Numbered from the stretch's first letter, positions 1-8,240 are shown. The stretch: DNA of 64,000 bases from Lachnospiraceae bacterium (GCA_017430085.1 JAFRNR010000038.1:1-64000), one strand, 5' to 3'. Made by a program: numbers and translations. The notes: generated from the letters alone by a model not told the origin.

Positions 1-129
1 GACTTTGCCTCCTGCCTTAAGCTATACAATCGCAGGGACTATAACAACTTCCCCATGCGGCCGTTGCACTGGCTCTCCCCTAACCAAGTCCTTCGTGACT
101 TCCTGGAATCGGGTGTAATATATGTTTGA
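1..129 (+). CDS. C-terminal fragment of an integrase-type (DDE) transposase, cut by the window edge
   Basis: The first 42 codons are open in frame 1 and stop with TGA at 127-129. The translated tail contains YNRRDYNNFPMRPL followed by LSPNQVL. This is the usual end of rve-type DDE transposases of the IS3/IS481 kind, in which residues of this sort follow the catalytic glutamate helix. The start and the catalytic residues lie upstream of the window. No terminal inverted repeat of the insertion sequence can be assigned, because palindromic repeat A begins only 18 bases downstream. Family assignment is inference from a short tail. Confidence 0.6.
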   Translation, partial: DFASCLKLYNRRDYNNFPMRPLHWLSPNQVLRDFLESGVIYV

Positions 130-146
130 CAAACCCACATTCCGCC

Positions 147-240
147 AAAACAGGGCCATTTAGGGACGGTTCTTCGTGGCTCTGTTTTTCCCAAAACTGA
201 CAAACAGGGCCGGGAAGAACCGTCCCCCAGTGGCTCTGCA
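147..240. repeat. Palindromic repeat family A, two opposed copies
   Basis: Positions 147-188 form one unit with imperfect 12-base inverted ends (AAAACAGGGCCA and TGGCTCTGTTTT) around the core GGGACGGTTC. Positions 203-240 hold a second unit in the opposite orientation (GAACCGTCCCCC). The same core recurs at least ten times in this window, always outside genes. The rest of 130-339 holds only the ribosome-binding site of the next gene; I see no convincing promoter. Confidence 0.8.
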
Positions 241-339
241 GCAGAAAAAGGCGGGAAAATATGCCGGAAACTATAGACGAAACGATACTGTTGGATATAC
301 AATACATAAGATGCATTGAATCAAAAGGAGAGTAACAGT

Positions 340-1047
340 ATGCTTCGCATTGAACACCTGACCAAGAAATACGGCGAGAAGGCGGCCGTGGACGATCTGA
401 CCCTGCATATCGCACCAGGCGAAATCTACGGCTTCATCGGCCACAACGGCGCCGGCAAGACCACCACGCTGCGCAGCGTGTCCGGCATCATGCAGTTCGA
501 CGCCGGCGAGGTCTTCATTGACGGGATCGATCTGAAGGCGGATCCGCTGGAATGCAAGCGCCGCATGGCGTATATCCCGGACAACCCGGACCTGTATGAC
601 TATATGAGCGGGATGAAGTATCTTAACTTCATTGCGGACGTGTTCCGCGTGGACACCGCGGTCCGCAAGGAGCGCATCGCGGAGCTGGCGGAGCGCTTTG
701 AACTGCAGAACGACCTGGGCCAGCCCATCTCCGCGTATTCCCACGGCATGAAGCAGAAGCTGGCGCTGATCAGCGCCTGGCTGCACGAGCCGCGCCTGAT
801 CCTGATGGACGAGCCGTTCGTGGGCCTGGACCCCAAGGCGTCCCATCTGCTCAAGGAAATGATGCGCGAGCTCTGCGACCGCGGCGGCGCCATTTTCTTC
901 TCCACCCACGTGCTGGAAGTGGCGGAGAAACTGTGCGACAAGGTCGCCATCATCAAGGAAGGCAAACTGATCCGCTCCGGCACCATGGAAGAGGTGAAGG
1001 GCGACGATTCGCTGGAGGAAGTGTTCCTGGAACTGGAGGCGGAATGA
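340..1047 (+). CDS. ABC transporter ATP-binding protein
   Basis: A 235-residue cytoplasmic ATPase that should power the membrane protein encoded directly downstream. The Walker A motif GHNGAGKTT is at residues 34-42, a degenerate signature YSHGMKQ follows, then Walker B LILMDEPFVG and the H-loop STH. The length and the short C-terminus fit the ABC-2 / CcmA-like exporter class. The start chosen is ATG 340, preceded by AAAGGAG at about 324-330; an in-frame ATG at 316 lies upstream of this site and is unlikely. The stop overlaps the next gene by four bases (ATGA), so the pair is translationally coupled. The substrate cannot be read from sequence; drugs, peptides or polysaccharides are all possible. 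Confidence 0.93.
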   Translation: MLRIEHLTKKYGEKAAVDDLTLHIAPGEIYGFIGHNGAGKTTTLRSVSGIMQFDAGEVFIDGIDLKADPLECKRRMAYIPDNPDLYDYMSGMKYLNFIADVFRVDTAVRKERIAELAERFELQNDLGQPISAYSHGMKQKLALISAWLHEPRLILMDEPFVGLDPKASHLLKEMMRELCDRGGAIFFSTHVLEVAEKLCDKVAIIKEGKLIRSGTMEEVKGDDSLEEVFLELEAE

Positions 1048-2642
1048 TGCTCGGCATACTCATCCGGAAGCAGCTGCGCGAACAGTACGCCGGCTGGTTC
1101 TATAACCCGAAGAAAAACAAGGCCCGCTCCCACGTCGCGACCGCCGGCATGATCCTGCTGACGATCGTCTTCGGCTTCGGCGTGTTCGGCGGCCTGATGA
1201 CGGTGCTGGGCCTGTCGCTCTGCGGGCCGCTGGCGATGGCCGGGATGGACTGGCTGTATTTCGTCATCGTCGGCCTGATCGGGTTGCTGCTCGGCGTAGT
1301 GGGCGGCGCGTTTTCGGCCTATACCAACCTGTATAAGAGCAAGGACAACGACCAGCTGCTGGCCCTGCCGATCCCGCCGGGAGACATCATCGGGTCCCGG
1401 ATCATCAGCGTGTTCCTGATCACCGGCCTGTTCAGCCTGATCGCGGTCCTGCCGCCCCTGGTCGTGTACTGGATCACCACCGGCTTCACCGTCAAAAAGG
1501 TCGTGGGCGGCCTGCTGTTCGCCCTGGCCATCGCGCTGCTCGCGCTGGTGCTCGGCTGCCTGCTGGGCCTGGTGGTGGCAAAGGTCAGCACGAAACTGAA
1601 GAACCGGAGCATCATCACGGTGCTGGTCTCCCTGCTGGTCATGGGGCTTTACTATTTCTTCTACTTCCGCTTCCAGGTACTGCTGCAGAAGATCACGCAG
1701 GATCCGACGGCGTTCCGCACGCTGGAAGAGATCCCGGGCATGAAAGCCTTCGGGCAGGCGGGCACCGGGGAATGGGGGCCGCTGCTGATCATGCTGACCG
1801 GGACGGCCGTGCTGATCGCGCTGACCCTGTATCTGCTGATCCGCAGCTTCTACCGCATCATTTCGGAATCCGTGCAGGTGAGCCGCGTCAATTACAAGGT
1901 GAAGGACGAAGGGCAGAAGTCCGTGTCCCGCGCGCTGCTGGGCAAGGAACTGAAGCGCCTGACCTCCAGCCCGGGCTATATGCTGAATGCGGCGCTGGGC
2001 TCCGTCTTCCTGATCCTGGCCGGCGGCGCCGTGCTGATCAAGGGGCCGGAACTGATAGCCGAGATGCGGGACGGCGCTCCGGCTATGCTGGAAAGCCTCA
2101 TCACCGTGATCGCAGCGGCGGCGATCGGACTGATGGCGGGCACGAACACGCTGGCCGCGCCGTCGGTCTCGCTGGAAGGCAAGAGCCTGTGGATCCTGCG
2201 CTCCCTGCCGGTGGACAGCTGGGAGATCCTGAAAGCGAAATTGAAAAACCACGTACTGGTGACCGGCGTTCCGGCCCTGTTCTGCAGCCTTTGCTGCATC
2301 CTGGCGCTGAAACCGGATATCCCGGGCCTCCTGCTGATCCTGATCTTCCCGCAGCTGTGCGTCCTGCTGTTCGCCTCCTTCGGGCTGATGATGGGCGTGC
2401 TGCGGCCGAACCTGACCTGGACCAATGAGATGGTCCCGATCAAGCAGTCGCTGGCCGTTCTGCTCACCATGTTCGGCGGCATGTTCTACGGCGTTGCGCT
2501 GGGCGGCCTCTACTTCCTGATCGGGCAAAACCTGAGCGCCGTGCTGTACCTGTCGCTGACCTCCGTGCTGACCGCGGTCCTGGCCGGCCTGATCCTGCTG
2601 TGGCTGAAGAAGCGCGGCACGAAGCGGCTGGAAGAACTGTAA
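1044..2642 (+). CDS. ABC exporter permease, multi-spanning membrane protein
   Basis: About 532 residues with roughly ten to twelve hydrophobic segments, several ending in short cytoplasmic loops, and no recognisable catalytic motif. It sits head to tail with the ATP-binding subunit, overlapping it at ATGA (1044-1047), so the two form an exporter. ATG codons at 1044 and 1047 are both usable; GGAGG at 1035-1039 serves either. The segment near residues 40-120 contains closely packed membrane helices, then a loop LYKSKDNDQLLALPI, a feature seen in large putative ABC exporter permeases of Firmicutes (LPIP-type loop). No signal peptide. Substrate unknown. No regulator lies alongside: repeat A and the transposase remnant lie upstream and the terminator at 2727 downstream. 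Confidence 0.85.
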   Translation: MMLGILIRKQLREQYAGWFYNPKKNKARSHVATAGMILLTIVFGFGVFGGLMTVLGLSLCGPLAMAGMDWLYFVIVGLIGLLLGVVGGAFSAYTNLYKSKDNDQLLALPIPPGDIIGSRIISVFLITGLFSLIAVLPPLVVYWITTGFTVKKVVGGLLFALAIALLALVLGCLLGLVVAKVSTKLKNRSIITVLVSLLVMGLYYFFYFRFQVLLQKITQDPTAFRTLEEIPGMKAFGQAGTGEWGPLLIMLTGTAVLIALTLYLLIRSFYRIISESVQVSRVNYKVKDEGQKSVSRALLGKELKRLTSSPGYMLNAALGSVFLILAGGAVLIKGPELIAEMRDGAPAMLESLITVIAAAAIGLMAGTNTLAAPSVSLEGKSLWILRSLPVDSWEILKAKLKNHVLVTGVPALFCSLCCILALKPDIPGLLLILIFPQLCVLLFASFGLMMGVLRPNLTWTNEMVPIKQSLAVLLTMFGGMFYGVALGGLYFLIGQNLSAVLYLSLTSVLTAVLAGLILLWLKKRGTKRLEEL

Positions 2643-2644
2643 AG

Positions 2645-2693
2645 CTGACAGAGGGACGGTTCTTTTGTGTAGGGGCCGTTGTTTCAACGGCCC
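2645..2693. repeat. Repeat A copy followed by repeat B copy
   Basis: 2645-2669 carries CTGACAGAGGGACGGTTCTT (family A). 2671-2693 is a family B palindrome, AGGGGCCGTTG, TTT loop, CAACGGCCC, with its GTAGGGG tail on the left. A second B copy in the opposite orientation lies at 2778-2804, so the two flank the terminator symmetrically. Confidence 0.85.
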
Positions 2694-2726
2694 AGGACAA
2701 CAGGGAATCATTCGCGCAATTGAATA

Positions 2727-2775
2727 ATAAAAAACTCAGGACCGGAAACAGCTTTCTTCGTCCTGAGTTTTTATG
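2727..2775. terminator. Bidirectional intrinsic terminator
   Basis: An eight-base stem CTCAGGAC / GTCCTGAG (2735-2742 and 2760-2767) is flanked by an A-run on the left (2728-2734) and a T-run on the right (2768-2772). It can therefore stop transcription both from the ABC operon on plus and from the vWA gene on minus, which converge here. Confidence 0.85.
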
Positions 2776-2777
2776 TC

Positions 2778-2804
2778 CGGGCCGTTGAGACAACGGCCCT
2801 TACG
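2778..2804. repeat. Repeat family B palindrome
   Basis: CGGGCCGTTG, AGA loop, CAACGGCCC, then TTACG. It is oriented opposite to the copy at 2671-2693 across the terminator. Confidence 0.85.
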
Positions 2805-2813
2805 TCTGCTGCG

Positions 2814-4757
2814 TCAGTACAGCGGGTAGTCGATGCGCAGACTCCTGCGGATCAAAGAGATGCATTCCTGACGGAAGTCATCGGCGGCGATGTCTTCCAT
2901 CTGACGGATCCATTCGCTTTCGCTCACGCTCATTTCACCGACGTATTCGGAGTGGCGCAGTTCCATGCCCCAGTGCGCGATGCCGGCTGCCCAGAAGGCG
3001 TTGGCGGAAAGCTCGGGGGTGTAGGCGTCCGCGGCCAGCGGGTAGGTCAGGAGAGTGGATTCGATGCCTTCGGGCTCTTTGTAGCGGATGTTCAGGACAA
3101 GCCATTCATCCGTGTTCGTGAGCGTGGGGGTGTCGCCGCCCTGCGTCTGGCCGTAGCGGGATTCCACGGTCGGGATCTCGAAATCCGAGTCCGCGGGGAT
3201 GATTTCGTAGAGGGCCGTGACCTGATGGCCGGCGCCCAGCTCGCCGCCGTCCTTGGTGTCGTCCGCGAAATCCTCCGCGGACATCACGCGGTTTTCATAA
3301 CCGATCAGGCGGTAGCCCTTGACCATCGCGGGGTTGAATTCGACCTGCAGCTTCACGTCCTTGGCGACCGTGAAGAGGGTGCCGCCGGCTTCCTCCACCA
3401 GGACCTTGCGGGCCTCGGCGATGTCGTCGATGTAGTAGTAGTTGCCGTTGCCGTTGTCGGCCATGGCTTCCATCTTGTTGTCCTTGTAATTGCCCATGCC
3501 GTAGCCCAGGACGGAGAGGAACACGCCTTTCTGCGCCTTGTGCTGCACCAGGCGGGCCAGTTCGCCTTCCGAGGTCACGCCGACGTTGAAATCGCCGTCC
3601 GTGGCCAGGATGATGCGGTTGTTGCCGCCGGGGATGAAGTGGCGCTCCGCCGCGTCGTACGCCATGCGCAGGGCCTGCTCGCCGTTGGTGCAGCCGCTTG
3701 CCTGCAGCTCCTCCAGCGCGCCCATGATGCGGGCCTGCTCATTGCCGCTGACGCCGTCCAGGACCAGCGTTTCCTGACCGGAATAGGTGATGATGGTGAT
3801 CCGGTCGTCCTCGCCGAGGTTCTCCGCCAGCGTCATGAAGGAGCGCTGCACGAGGGGGAGTTTGTCCGGGGAGTTCATGGAACCGGAGACGTCGATCAGG
3901 AAGACCAGGTTGGAGGCCGGCAGAGCTTCCGCGTCCAGTTTCTGGGCCTGCAGGCCGATCAGCAGCAGGCGGGCCTCGCTGTTCCAGGGGCAGTCGGTGA
4001 GCTCCATGGTGACGCCGAAGGGTTCGCCGTCCGCGGGCTCCGCATAATCGTAATGGAAGTAGTTGATCAGTTCCTCGATGCGCACGGCGTCCTCGGGGAT
4101 CGTTTCGCCGTTGTTGATCAGGCGCCGCAGGTTCGCGTAGGAGGCCGTGTCCACGTCCGCCGCAAAGGTGGAGAAGGGAGAGGTCAGGACGCTCAGGAAG
4201 CTGTTCTCCTCGATGTGGCTGTATTCCTCCGTGTTCCAGACCGGCAGTTCGCCGCCGGGAAAGTAGGTGGGAGAGGGCGGCACCATCGCGGCTCTGTAAT
4301 AAGAATCAGCCGTGATGGAGGCCTCATAATAAGTGTCAGGCGTCTGCATTTCGTGGGGGGCCGGCGTCTGGCTGGTCGCCGGGACGGACGCTTCCACGAC
4401 CGGGTCGGTCGGGTTTTCACTCGTCTGCGGCGCGTCGGAAGGGCGGACGGCCGTCGTTCCTTCGACCTGCGTTGTCGGCTGCACGTCGACCTGCGCCGTT
4501 GTCGGCTGCGCCGGGACCTGCCGGCGATTGAATCCGCCGGTCGCGGCCACGGTGATCAGGACCAGGCACAGGCAGGCGGCGATGGCGGCCCAGCCGGTCC
4601 ATTTCGGGAGTTTCCAGGGTTTCCCGGCCCGGGTCACGGGGACGGTGCTCTCAGCCCGGGCATCCGCTTCCGCGTCTTTCCGCAGGATCTCCGCGTACTC
4701 GCCGGCCCATTTTTCATCTGTTTCATTTATGGCGTTCTGCCAGATCTCTTTCTTCAT
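2814..4757 (-). CDS. YfbK-like von Willebrand factor A protein with N-terminal anti-sigma-like membrane anchor
   Basis: 647 residues. Residues 1-50 are a charged cytoplasmic segment (MKKEIWQNAINETDEKW...), 55-72 a single membrane helix, and 80-145 a Thr/Pro-rich linker. Then comes the YfbK N-terminal domain, with N-[SV]-FLSV and FAADVDTASYANLRR. A vWA domain follows, with MIDAS DVSGS at 289-293, and a C-terminal YfbK/DUF3520-type region (STLLTYPL...FWAAGIAHWGMELRHSEY). The vWA fold normally binds a metal ion and a protein partner outside the cell. The gene overlaps the ECF sigma gene by four bases, as anti-sigma genes do, and the short N-terminal cytoplasmic part could hold the sigma factor; that role is inference. 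ATG 4757 is chosen because the sigma stop overlaps it; the frame stays open upstream, within the sigma gene. Confidence 0.85.
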   Translation of the reverse strand: MKKEIWQNAINETDEKWAGEYAEILRKDAEADARAESTVPVTRAGKPWKLPKWTGWAAIAACLCLVLITVAATGGFNRRQVPAQPTTAQVDVQPTTQVEGTTAVRPSDAPQTSENPTDPVVEASVPATSQTPAPHEMQTPDTYYEASITADSYYRAAMVPPSPTYFPGGELPVWNTEEYSHIEENSFLSVLTSPFSTFAADVDTASYANLRRLINNGETIPEDAVRIEELINYFHYDYAEPADGEPFGVTMELTDCPWNSEARLLLIGLQAQKLDAEALPASNLVFLIDVSGSMNSPDKLPLVQRSFMTLAENLGEDDRITIITYSGQETLVLDGVSGNEQARIMGALEELQASGCTNGEQALRMAYDAAERHFIPGGNNRIILATDGDFNVGVTSEGELARLVQHKAQKGVFLSVLGYGMGNYKDNKMEAMADNGNGNYYYIDDIAEARKVLVEEAGGTLFTVAKDVKLQVEFNPAMVKGYRLIGYENRVMSAEDFADDTKDGGELGAGHQVTALYEIIPADSDFEIPTVESRYGQTQGGDTPTLTNTDEWLVLNIRYKEPEGIESTLLTYPLAADAYTPELSANAFWAAGIAHWGMELRHSEYVGEMSVSESEWIRQMEDIAADDFRQECISLIRRSLRIDYPLY

Positions 4758-5347
4758 ACCGCAAATCCTTCGCTTTCCAGTTTTTTCTTCAGGGAGTGCC
4801 GCAGGGCTTTCAGTTCCTTTTCGATCGTGGAAGTGCTGACGCCCATGGCGGCTGCCATATCCCGGACGGGCTCCGCGCCGTAGTAGCGCCGCAGGAAGAT
4901 CTCCCGGCGCCGGGGCGGCTGCTCCGCCAGAAACGCGTTCAGGCAGCGCCCCAGTTCCTTCGCCATCAGCTCGTCCTCCGTTCCGGAATCGGAGGGCAGG
5001 AGCTCCGCCAGTTCGTCCAGGGCCGTGAGACAGCCCTCGGGAACGGCGCCGGCCCGGTTGTTGTGCCGCTGCCGGTCGATGGCCGCGCGGCGGGCCAGGG
5101 TGGTCAGGAACGCGGGCAGCGACGCCGGCCGGTGGGGCGGGATCGCCTGCCACAGCCGCAGCATCGTATCGCTCACCGCCTCCTCGCGGTCGCGCGCGTC
5201 CCCCAGAAACCGGGAGACCAGCCGCTTCATCAATCCGCCGTACCGCGCCTGGACGGCCTCCAGGGCCGCCTCCTCACGCCGGAACAGCCCCTCGGTCAGG
5301 GCCTCGTCCGTCGCATAGGCCGGATTGTGGTGACGCATCGCTTCCAT
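4754..5347 (-). CDS. ECF-type RNA polymerase sigma factor
   Basis: 197 residues. Region 2 is visible as FLGDARDREEAVSDTMLRLWQ, which contains the -10 recognition helix. A C-terminal region 4 helix-turn-helix follows, with the stretch MAAAMGVSTSTIEKELKALR, which should read the -35 element. There is no region 1 or 3, as expected of the ECF group. The start ATG 5347 has AAGGAG five bases upstream; an upstream in-frame ATG would place part of repeat A inside the protein. The gene overlaps the vWA/anti-sigma-like gene by four bases, making a sigma/membrane-regulator pair. The signal sensed is unknown, and the promoter just upstream looks sigma-A-like rather than clearly autoregulatory. Confidence 0.88.
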   Translation of the reverse strand: MEAMRHHNPAYATDEALTEGLFRREEAALEAVQARYGGLMKRLVSRFLGDARDREEAVSDTMLRLWQAIPPHRPASLPAFLTTLARRAAIDRQRHNNRAGAVPEGCLTALDELAELLPSDSGTEDELMAKELGRCLNAFLAEQPPRRREIFLRRYYGAEPVRDMAAAMGVSTSTIEKELKALRHSLKKKLESEGFAV

Positions 5348-5365
5348 GGCAACTCCTTGCGTTTT

Positions 5366-5410
5366 CTGACAGGGGGACGGTTCCGATGACAGGGGACGGT
5401 CCTCTGTCAT
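5366..5410. repeat. Repeat family A, two direct partial copies
   Basis: Two head-to-tail cores lie between the sigma gene and its promoter: CTGACAGGGGGACGGTTCC and TGACAGGGGACGGTCC, ending CTCTGTCAT. They fall within the 5' untranslated region of the sigma/vWA operon. Confidence 0.75.
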
Positions 5411-5479
5411 CTTTTTGTCCCTCTACCTGTTCTGTCGAAGAAAAAACGGAAATCCGTAAAATAGATTCGGATTTTTTTC

Positions 5480-5508
5480 ATACTATCATTTACGGATGAT
5501 GTGGTCAA
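5480..5508 (-). promoter_or_regulatory. Predicted sigma-A-type promoter for the sigma/vWA operon
   Basis: On the minus strand TTGACC, a 17-base spacer, then TAGTAT. It lies about 130 bases upstream of the sigma start, with repeat A in the leader between. Confidence 0.5.
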
Positions 5509-5511
5509 GAC

Positions 5512-5537
5512 GGGCCGTTGGCTGGGCGGCCCCTGCG
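5512..5537. repeat. Repeat family B, degenerate copy
   Basis: GGGCCGTTG followed by an imperfect partner GGCGGCCCCTGCG. The stem is weaker than in other copies of the family. Confidence 0.6.
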
Positions 5538-5592
5538 ATAGAATACGAAGGCGAGCCGCTGGTGCGACGGACCCTTCGGCGCAACACAAAAA

Positions 5593-5618
5593 GGGCCGTT
5601 GTTTCAACGGCCCCTACG
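5593..5618. repeat. Repeat family B palindrome
   Basis: GGGCCGTTG, TTT, CAACGGCCCCTACG. It stands just downstream of the cyclodeaminase gene on minus and could act as a weak transcript end. The whole 5348-5661 gap holds only repeats and the promoter at 5480-5508. Confidence 0.85.
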
Positions 5619-5661
5619 ATATATCACAAGCAACGGTCCCGCCGGCCGATCATCCCATCGG

Positions 5662-6291
5662 TCAGTTCAGGCTTTCCTCCACCTGCTCGTAGATCTCGTC
5701 GGCCAGGGTGAGGCCCTGGTTCAGCAGAACTTCGCCGCGGATGCGGTAGGCTTCGGCAAGGTCTTTGTCCTTAAGGCTGCCGACGTTGATGAGGACGTTG
5801 AGCCAGGCGCCCTGGAGGGCGGAGCGGAGGCAGAGGGCGGCGACGCCGAGGTCGCTGGCGGCGTTGGTGTTGGAGCGGCCGACCTGGAGGAGGGTGAGCT
5901 CCAGAGCTTCCAGCGTGAGTTCCATGATCTTGAGCGGCGATTCCGTGCAGACGGCCAGCGCGGCCTGGATGGCTTCGGAGCGGGCCGCTTTTTCCTCCGG
6001 CGTCGCTTTGGGCAGGCCGAAGGCGTCGCTGACCATGTTGAAAGCCGCGGTGTCTTCCTCCATCGCGTTAAGCATTTCCTGCCGCAGCGTTTCCGCCTTG
6101 GCCAGCGACTTTTCCGCGGACGCGTGGAACGCCTCGAATTTGGCGCTGCCGACCGTGAGGGCGGAGACCATCGCGGACAGCGCGGAGCCCAGCGCGCCGC
6201 ACAGAGCCGCTGCGGAGCCGCCGCCGGGGGCGGGGGCGTCGGAGCCCAGGAGGGCGGTGAAATCGGTTATAGTCAGGTTGGAAAGTTCCAT
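5662..6291 (-). CDS. fchA: Formimidoyltetrahydrofolate cyclodeaminase / methenyl-THF cyclohydrolase (FTCD_C family)
   Basis: 209 residues, the normal size for the stand-alone cyclodeaminase fold. The glycine-rich stretch APAPGGGSAAALCGALGSAL at about residues 19-38 is the family hallmark. The enzyme is cytoplasmic and releases ammonia from formimino-THF to give methenyl-THF, or hydrolyses methenyl-THF to formyl-THF, depending on subfamily. It lies 62 bases downstream of ftcD on the same strand, opposite the hut genes, which favours the histidine role. In animals both activities are fused in one protein; here they are split. The start ATG 6291 gives the standard N-terminus with TDFTALLGS. The exact reaction cannot be fixed from sequence alone. 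Confidence 0.88.
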   Translation of the reverse strand: MELSNLTITDFTALLGSDAPAPGGGSAAALCGALGSALSAMVSALTVGSAKFEAFHASAEKSLAKAETLRQEMLNAMEEDTAAFNMVSDAFGLPKATPEEKAARSEAIQAALAVCTESPLKIMELTLEALELTLLQVGRSNTNAASDLGVAALCLRSALQGAWLNVLINVGSLKDKDLAEAYRIRGEVLLNQGLTLADEIYEQVEESLN

Positions 6292-6353
6292 GATACGATC
6301 CTTTCTTCAGGTCCCTCAACTCCGGCCTTGCGGCCTTCGTTCGGGATGACACA

Positions 6354-7268
6354 TCATTCCATCCCGATCAGATGATATTCCATCACCTGCTCGGTGCAGT
6401 TGAAGTTCTCGAGTTTCAGATAATGCGCGGCGCAGTCGATCAGCGCCTTGCCCGGCGTCAGGCCGACGATCTCCGAGCCGACGATCTTTACGCCGTACCC
6501 TTCTGCCAGCGCGCGGATCATTTCATACGTATAATACAGCGGCGTGCCTTCGTAATTGACCATGTTCATGGAGACCTGCGCGATCCCGCGCTCCTCCAGC
6601 ATCACGCCGATGGCCTTGCAGTATTTGAAGCCGCCCGACGAGCCGCGGATGGCCTTCGCGATCTTCTTCGCGATCTCCACGTCCGGCGTGTCCAGGTTCA
6701 CGTTGAACGCGACCAGCGGCATGCGCGCGCCGATGGCCGTGATGCCCGCGGTGGGGTGGATCTTCCGCTCGCCGTAGTCCGGCGCCCAGTCTTCCTGCAG
6801 CAGCTTTTCAGGCATGCCCTCGAACTGGCCGCGGCGGCAGTCCGCCAGGTTGCGGCGCTCCGGCCGGGTGGCGGAATCTTCGTATAAGAAGGACGGGATC
6901 CCGAACTCGTTCCAGATCCGCTCGGCGACCCGCTTCGACAGCGAGACGCAGTCCTCCACGGTCATGTCCGCCGTCTGCGGGACGAACGGGATGACGTCCG
7001 TGGCGCCCATGCGGGGGTGCTGGCCCTGGTGCTTCCGCATGTCGATCTTTTCCGCGGCCAGGCCGGTCAGCTTCACGGCCGCCTCCTCGATGGCCTCGGG
7101 CGAACCCAGCAGCGTGAACACGCAGCGGTTGTGGTTGCCGTCGGACTGCACGTCGAACAGGAAGCAGCCGGGCACGCTCTTCGCGCAGTCCACCAGTGCA
7201 TTGAAGACCGCCGGATCCTTCTCCCGGCTCACGCTGAAATTGGGGATGCATTCCACTAATTTTGCCAT
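6354..7268 (-). CDS. ftcD: Glutamate formimidoyltransferase
   Basis: 304 residues, equal to the formiminotransferase N- and C-subdomains without a cyclodeaminase domain. It transfers the formimino group of N-formimino-L-glutamate, the product of HutI, to tetrahydrofolate and releases glutamate. The conserved QGQHPRMGATDVIPF segment holds the likely catalytic histidine (H84). Other family features are the N-terminal VECIPNFS and VAFNVNLDT. The gene lies between a PAP2 phosphatase (one-base gap upstream) and the cyclodeaminase downstream, in an operon divergent from hutU. This is the FtcD route of histidine breakdown rather than the HutG or HutF routes. Confidence 0.95.
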   Translation of the reverse strand: MAKLVECIPNFSVSREKDPAVFNALVDCAKSVPGCFLFDVQSDGNHNRCVFTLLGSPEAIEEAAVKLTGLAAEKIDMRKHQGQHPRMGATDVIPFVPQTADMTVEDCVSLSKRVAERIWNEFGIPSFLYEDSATRPERRNLADCRRGQFEGMPEKLLQEDWAPDYGERKIHPTAGITAIGARMPLVAFNVNLDTPDVEIAKKIAKAIRGSSGGFKYCKAIGVMLEERGIAQVSMNMVNYEGTPLYYTYEMIRALAEGYGVKIVGSEIVGLTPGKALIDCAAHYLKLENFNCTEQVMEYHLIGME

Positions 7269-7269
7269 G

Positions 7270-8205
7270 TCAGTTCTCCTTTTTATCGGGATTTAAAAAC
7301 TTCAGCTTGCCGAACAGCATCGGATACGGGCCGATCAGCAGGAACGTAACGATCAGATAGCGCAGGCAGCGCACCGCGAATGCCCCCGCCGTGGCGGACG
7401 ACAAGAAGTCCTTGGAAAACGGCATCTTCAGCAGCGTATTCAGTCCTACGTACAGGGCAAAGCCGCCGGCCAGCCGCAGCAGCATCGGCACGATGCGCCG
7501 CGTGTTTTCAAAATGCACGTATTTCCGCTCGAACAGGTCGCCCAGCGCGAGGCCGGCCAGCATGCCCAGCGAGGAAAAATAATCGTGGGTGCGGCAGTAA
7601 AACAGGCCGGGCAGAACCGTTAGGAACAGGATCCCGTACAGCAGCCAGCGCTTCTGCACGTGCTTTTCCAGCAGGCCGGTGACCGTGACCGCCAGGAGGC
7701 CCAGCGCCCAGCCGGCCAGCACGTCGGTCGGATAATGCACGCCCAGCGTGAAGCGGGAGATGCCGACCAGCAGCGTCAGCACAACGGCGATCACCCAGAA
7801 GACCTTTTTCTTCAGCTGCCTTGCCGCGCCCAGATAAGTGGCGGAGGAATTGGCGGAATGCCCGCTGGGGAACGAATATCCCTGCGACGCCACGTCCATG
7901 ATATCGGCCTTCGCATCTACCTTCTTCAGGCAGCGGATATTGTCGTGCACCATGTAAGGCCGCAGGCGCAGCGCGATATTCTTTACCATGGGGTTCCAGA
8001 CGGACGCCGTCAGCAGGCCCAGCCCTACGGAGATCCCCATTCGCTTGTTCCAGCACCAGTAAAAGAACCCCAGGATCGCCACCAGCATCAGTTCCTCCCC
8101 GAATATGGAGACCAGGTACATCAGCGTGATCCCGAATCCTTCCAGGCTGGTCTGCAGCCATTCGATAAGCGCGGGTTCCCATGCAAAGAAAAACACATTG
8201 CCCAT
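7270..8205 (-). CDS. PAP2-family membrane phosphatase
   Basis: 311 residues with six or more membrane helices. The three PAP2 phosphatase motifs are present in order: KNIALRLRP, YSFPSGHS, and SRFTLGVHYPTD with the catalytic histidine. Such enzymes dephosphorylate lipid phosphates such as undecaprenyl pyrophosphate or phosphatidate at the outer membrane face. The C-terminal 120 residues add extra helices beyond the minimal fold, as in the larger PAP2 proteins of Firmicutes. It is the first gene of a minus-strand operon with ftcD and fchA, and its stop is only one base from the ftcD start. I see no functional reason for linkage to histidine catabolism; it may simply share the promoter. Substrate unknown. 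Confidence 0.88.
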   Translation of the reverse strand: MGNVFFFAWEPALIEWLQTSLEGFGITLMYLVSIFGEELMLVAILGFFYWCWNKRMGISVGLGLLTASVWNPMVKNIALRLRPYMVHDNIRCLKKVDAKADIMDVASQGYSFPSGHSANSSATYLGAARQLKKKVFWVIAVVLTLLVGISRFTLGVHYPTDVLAGWALGLLAVTVTGLLEKHVQKRWLLYGILFLTVLPGLFYCRTHDYFSSLGMLAGLALGDLFERKYVHFENTRRIVPMLLRLAGGFALYVGLNTLLKMPFSKDFLSSATAGAFAVRCLRYLIVTFLLIGPYPMLFGKLKFLNPDKKEN

Positions 8206-8240
8206 GACCGTTTCCCTTTCTGTCTTTCAGCGGTGCTTCC

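Noticed and set aside
600-2711. 703-residue open frame on minus across the ABC exporter genes
   Set aside because: It is antisense to two well-supported genes, is very rich in Gln/Arg/His, and has no ribosome-binding site. High G+C makes such shadow frames common.
2952-4883. 643-residue open frame on plus antisense to the vWA gene
   Set aside because: Val/Gly/Arg/Asp shadow composition and no start signal, while the minus frame has YfbK and MIDAS motifs.
5348-5410. Extended sigma-factor N-terminus from an ATG at 5410
   Set aside because: It would translate repeat A copies into the protein and lie upstream of the good ribosome-binding site serving ATG 5347.
5501-5711. Small plus-strand open frames between the sigma and cyclodeaminase genes
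   Set aside because: They consist of repeat B sequence and antisense of the cyclodeaminase tail.
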